Source: Roseivirga sp. UBA6061
GTDB lineage: Bacteria; Bacteroidota; Bacteroidia; Cytophagales; Cyclobacteriaceae
Reading direction: 5' to 3'
DNA length: 36,026 bases
Assembly (NCBI GenBank): GCA_002427745.1
Contig: DIYF01000103.1
Coordinates: 1 to 36,026, forward strand
Of this stretch, positions 34,057 through 36,026 are shown piece after piece. The notes beneath the pieces were generated by a model. The model saw only the letters and a list, made by a program, of their open reading frames with translations. It was not told the origin of the DNA and made no database searches. Position 1 is the first letter of the stretch; each line of letters starts with the position of its first letter. A program made the position numbers and the translations under genes.

Positions 34057-34842
34057 TTATGCAATTAAATAGCTCTTTAATGTTTTCCTTCCCTCAACAA
34101 ATATAAGCTGTTCCTCAGCGATAAAAAAAGCACCCGAAACAAGCCCCTTCAGGCCACTATCCCGTTTTTGGTGCAATATTAACTCTCCCTGCGGTGAGAT
34201 TACTGACAAAAAATGCTCCAGACTTTCACCTGCCTGTTGATGATAGGCAATGAAAGCATAGTCTTTGTATTCCAGATAGTCGCAGGCTTTCACTATCTCT
34301 ATGCCATGTCGCTTTGCCAAAAACTGTCTGACCGTCTGAAAGTAAGTCCCCTCTTCCGTATAATGCAACGGGTATCTTGTCTGAAAAGATATGTCATTCC
34401 CGACAATTTCTTCAGGCAGATTATCGTGCACTTCACCAGATCGGATATCTACCCAAAACGACTCTGATTCCTCCTCACGGGGCTTCATTTGAACAAAGTG
34501 TCCCTGCCGACCCAGGCCCTTCACAGCATCCAGTGACCAGATGGCCTCCTGACTTTTCAGGTCCATGGCAAAATAGTTTCTGGCTTCTATGTCCTGCGTA
34601 TCTTCATACACCTGAAACAAGGCCACCTCACCGAAATAGTGATATACGCTTACCCACCAGTCCTCTTCGAAAGCCAGGCCCTCAAATACAAGACGGCCAT
34701 CCGAAAGATCCACCAGTGAAAAAGAAACATTCATTGCTTCTGCATCCCGCGTAGTCAGTAACAAGCTGTTACCGGAGATGCTCTGTTCCCAGATATCTGC
34801 TTCAAAAGGCTTTGAAAAATGAAGCTCCAATTTCTTCACCAC
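34057..34842 (-). CDS. DUF4905 protein
   Basis: A 261-residue protein with no signal peptide. Repeated short beta-strand segments with Trp/Tyr (DWWVSVYHYFGEVALFQVYE, DLKSQEAIWSLDAVKG) suggest a beta-propeller-like or all-beta fold and fit DUF4905, a Bacteroidota family of unknown function. It is the first gene of a pair with the LysM protein gene; only three bases separate stop and start. It is divergent from the NfeD gene, with a TAGCTTTG promoter-like box at 34913-34906 on its strand. Confidence 0.85.
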   Translation of the reverse strand: MVKKLELHFSKPFEADIWEQSISGNSLLLTTRDAEAMNVSFSLVDLSDGRLVFEGLAFEEDWWVSVYHYFGEVALFQVYEDTQDIEARNYFAMDLKSQEAIWSLDAVKGLGRQGHFVQMKPREEESESFWVDIRSGEVHDNLPEEIVGNDISFQTRYPLHYTEEGTYFQTVRQFLAKRHGIEIVKACDYLEYKDYAFIAYHQQAGESLEHFLSVISPQGELILHQKRDSGLKGLVSGAFFIAEEQLIFVEGRKTLKSYLIA

Positions 34843-34905
34843 TTTGTTTCTTCGTACTTTAACTAGTGTAATTCGTTAAACAGACTCCGCAATGAGAGCG
34901 TCTCA

Positions 34906-34913
34906 CAAAGCTA
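34906..34913 (-). promoter_or_regulatory. Promoter -7 box for the DUF4905-LysM pair
   Basis: On the minus strand this reads TAGCTTTG, an exact TAnnTTTG, 64 bases before the ATG at 34842. I see no clear -33 TTG. Confidence 0.3.
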
Positions 34914-34943
34914 CTACGCCAGCCGGAAGTCTATTGAGTAAAG

Positions 34944-36026
34944 ATGATAAAATATAAATCAATGATTGGAGATGGGAACAAGGGCATAAAACCGGTCATA
35001 CGTTTCATTTGGATAGCTTCTTTGCTGCTTTTGTTTGGCGCTACCGCTGTGACTGAGCTCAACAGCCGGCAAAACGGAGGCAAGCGCATCTTCAAAATGG
35101 AGATACGGGATGATATCGATCCTCGTATGAACCGATATGTGGACCTGGCCCTCACTCAGGCCACTGAGATAGAGGCCGACATTGTGATCATTGACATGGA
35201 CACCTACGGGGGTGCCGTGACGGATGCCAATGACATTCGCACTCGCATTCTGGAATATGACAAACCTGTTTGGGTATTTATTAACAATGATGCCGCATCA
35301 GCCGGTGCTTTGATTTCTATTGCCTGTGACAGCATTTACATGGCACCTGGGTCGAATATCGGGGCTGCCACGGTAGTAACCGGTGAAGGGGAAGCTGCCC
35401 CTGACAAATACCAGTCTTATATGCGCTCCATCATGCGCTCCACGGCCGAGGAAAACGGTCGTGACCCGCTCATTGCCGAGGGCATGGTAGATGACCGTGT
35501 GGAAATAGATGGAATAACTGAAGAGGGAAAAATCGTTACGTTTACCACCTCTGAAGCCATAACGCATGGCTATTGTGAAGGTGAGGTTAATAGCGTTGAG
35601 GACATACTGGCCCAAAATGGTATTTCTGACTACGAAATCATTCCCTATACCCTCTCCTCAGTAGAGAAAATCATTGCCTTTTTTCTGAACCCGATGGTCA
35701 GCAGTCTCCTGATACTGGTCATCACAGGGGGGATCTTCTTTGAATTGCAGACCCCCGGAGTGGGCTTCCCCATAGCGGCAGCCGGGGTGGCCCTGGTGCT
35801 GTATCTCGTTCCGTATTACCTCAACGGACTGGCTGAAAGCTGGGAAATCGCTGTTTTCGTGGTAGGCATTGCTCTCATAGCACTGGAAGTCTTTGTGATA
35901 CCGGGTTTTGGTGTGGCAGGTATCCTGGGGATCATTTGCACGGTAGGCTCTCTCATTTTCATGATGCTGGCCAACGACCTTTTTAACTTCGATTATGTGG
36001 GGTCAGGTGAGGTAATGACGGCCGCT
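34944..36026 (+). CDS. NfeD-family membrane-bound ClpP-class serine protease (partial)
   Basis: 361 codons are visible from ATG at 34944 (ATG at 34962 also in frame) to the window edge, with no stop. An N-terminal membrane or signal segment (FIWIASLLLLFGATAV, 21-36) precedes a ClpP-fold protease domain: IDMDTYGGAV (84-92 region), the nucleophile S119 in DAASAGALIS and the catalytic lysine K155 in APDKYQSYMRS. Several transmembrane helices follow (SLLILVITGGIFFELQTPGVGF). That is the long NfeD form, whose homologues cleave stomatin-like partners; a stomatin gene is expected just beyond the window but cannot be seen. Confidence 0.93.
   Translation, partial: MIKYKSMIGDGNKGIKPVIRFIWIASLLLLFGATAVTELNSRQNGGKRIFKMEIRDDIDPRMNRYVDLALTQATEIEADIVIIDMDTYGGAVTDANDIRTRILEYDKPVWVFINNDAASAGALISIACDSIYMAPGSNIGAATVVTGEGEAAPDKYQSYMRSIMRSTAEENGRDPLIAEGMVDDRVEIDGITEEGKIVTFTTSEAITHGYCEGEVNSVEDILAQNGISDYEIIPYTLSSVEKIIAFFLNPMVSSLLILVITGGIFFELQTPGVGFPIAAAGVALVLYLVPYYLNGLAESWEIAVFVVGIALIALEVFVIPGFGVAGILGIICTVGSLIFMMLANDLFNFDYVGSGEVMTAA

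Overview
The window looks like a chromosomal segment from a Bacteroidota bacterium, most likely a Cytophagales-type marine or soil organism. The evidence is gene content: an LpxC-FabZ fusion, DUF4296, DUF3822 and DUF4905 proteins, 6-bladed beta-propeller lipoproteins, a BatA/DUF58 locus and a GH3-family protein. Promoter-like TAnnTTTG boxes and the general lack of Shine-Dalgarno sites agree with this. I see no rRNA, tRNA, phage, insertion sequence or CRISPR array. Most of the window is ordinary core genome.

Layout. 1-3052 (+): lipid A genes, with the 3' end of lpxD, then lpxC/fabZ and lpxA, followed by a soluble ABC-type ATPase. 3120-3590 (+): a small lipoprotein with a strong terminator. 3686-6405 (-): an accessory group made of a secreted cysteine-rich peptide, a 6-bladed beta-propeller lipoprotein, a thioredoxin-like CxxC lipoprotein and a small membrane protein interrupted by an in-frame stop. 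6406-7158: a gap of about 750 bases with a diverged direct repeat and two doubtful short reading frames. 7159-9928 (-): mutS2 and a DUF4296 lipoprotein. 10068-12877 (+): DUF58, a membrane-anchored partner and BatA. 12986-17531: a secreted protein facing a DUF6992-like/LysE/GH3 operon, then divergent PLP-binding protein and DUF423 genes. 17580-19465 (-): a RecD-like helicase and a PaaI thioesterase. 19511-23462: Nudix hydrolase, pilin-like protein, DUF3822, coaD, a convergent second Nudix hydrolase, and pyrE. 23537-24310 (-): TIGR02757. 24412-33045 (-): two very large secreted repeat proteins. 33148-34842 (-): a LysM protein and DUF4905. 34944-end (+): an NfeD-family membrane protease cut by the window edge.

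The parts least explained by known biology are the cysteine-rich peptide group (3686-6405) and the paralogous giant proteins. In the first, a CxxC lipoprotein and a beta-propeller sit beside a peptide with six cysteines, which suggests dedicated export, oxidation or display of that peptide. In the second, eleven and five copies of a domain of about 130 residues precede a shared C-terminal module that does not look like a standard type IX secretion signal. The nearly identical internal units suggest recent duplication or gene conversion.
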